Assembly: GCA_937894465.1 (NCBI GenBank)
Contig: CALCRE010000201.1
Span: 1-5,048, forward strand
Direction of reading: 5' to 3'
Origin: an uncultured Clostridia bacterium
Lineage (GTDB): Bacteria; Bacillota; Clostridia; JAAYHZ01
Length of the DNA: 5,048 nucleotides
Under the pieces are notes generated by a model, which did not search any database, was not told the origin of the DNA, and saw only the letters and a list, made by a program, of their open reading frames with translations. Position numbers and translations under genes: made by a program. Positions within the stretch are counted from its first letter, which is position 1. Each line of letters begins with the position of its first letter. Of this stretch, positions 5,025 through 5,048 are shown piece by piece.

Positions 5025-5048
5025 ACTTTGAAAACAAAGGTACCCTCT

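Noticed and set aside
1..5048. CRISPR array, tRNA or rRNA genes
   Set aside because: No regularly spaced direct repeats, cloverleaf with a TTCGA-type arm, or conserved ribosomal RNA segments were seen.

Overview
The window is low-GC DNA with purine-rich Shine-Dalgarno sites and very AT-rich spacers. Together with the gene content this suggests a spore-forming Firmicute, most likely a member of Clostridia; no species can be named from it. It looks like an accessory or loosely packed region: three solid genes are separated by long spacers that hold hairpins, very small genes and decayed coding sequence.

Layout: 1-291 is non-coding and rich in inverted repeats, and it leads into a gene at 292-1551 (+) for a helix-turn-helix protein fused to a HipA-type kinase. 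That gene is clearly richer in G+C than its surroundings and has no partner antitoxin gene beside it. After a 285-base spacer comes a cytoplasmic cyclophilin-type peptidyl-prolyl isomerase at 1837-2361 (+), followed by a perfect 13-bp inverted repeat that probably ends transcription. On the minus strand, converging on the isomerase gene, lies a tiny operon of two 47-codon genes (2972-3115, then 2818-2961), each with a good ribosome binding site. Downstream of them is what looks like a decayed third gene (about 2396-2837). A gap of about 560 bases without a recognised gene follows. At 3682-4872 (+) is a uroporphyrinogen-decarboxylase-fold protein of the MtaA/CmuA methyltransferase type. It is followed 35 bases later by the start of a second member of the same superfamily that stops after 38 codons, near the window edge.

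How the genes work together: the HipA-like kinase, the isomerase and the minus-strand mini-operon look like independent units. The UroD-fold gene and the broken paralogue after it look like one operon, the usual arrangement for corrinoid-dependent methyl transfer genes; the corrinoid protein and the substrate-specific methyltransferase would lie outside the window. The most unusual material is the HTH-HipA fusion with its structured leader and the minus-strand small-gene cluster with its decayed tail. All family assignments are from recognised motifs and memory, without database searches.
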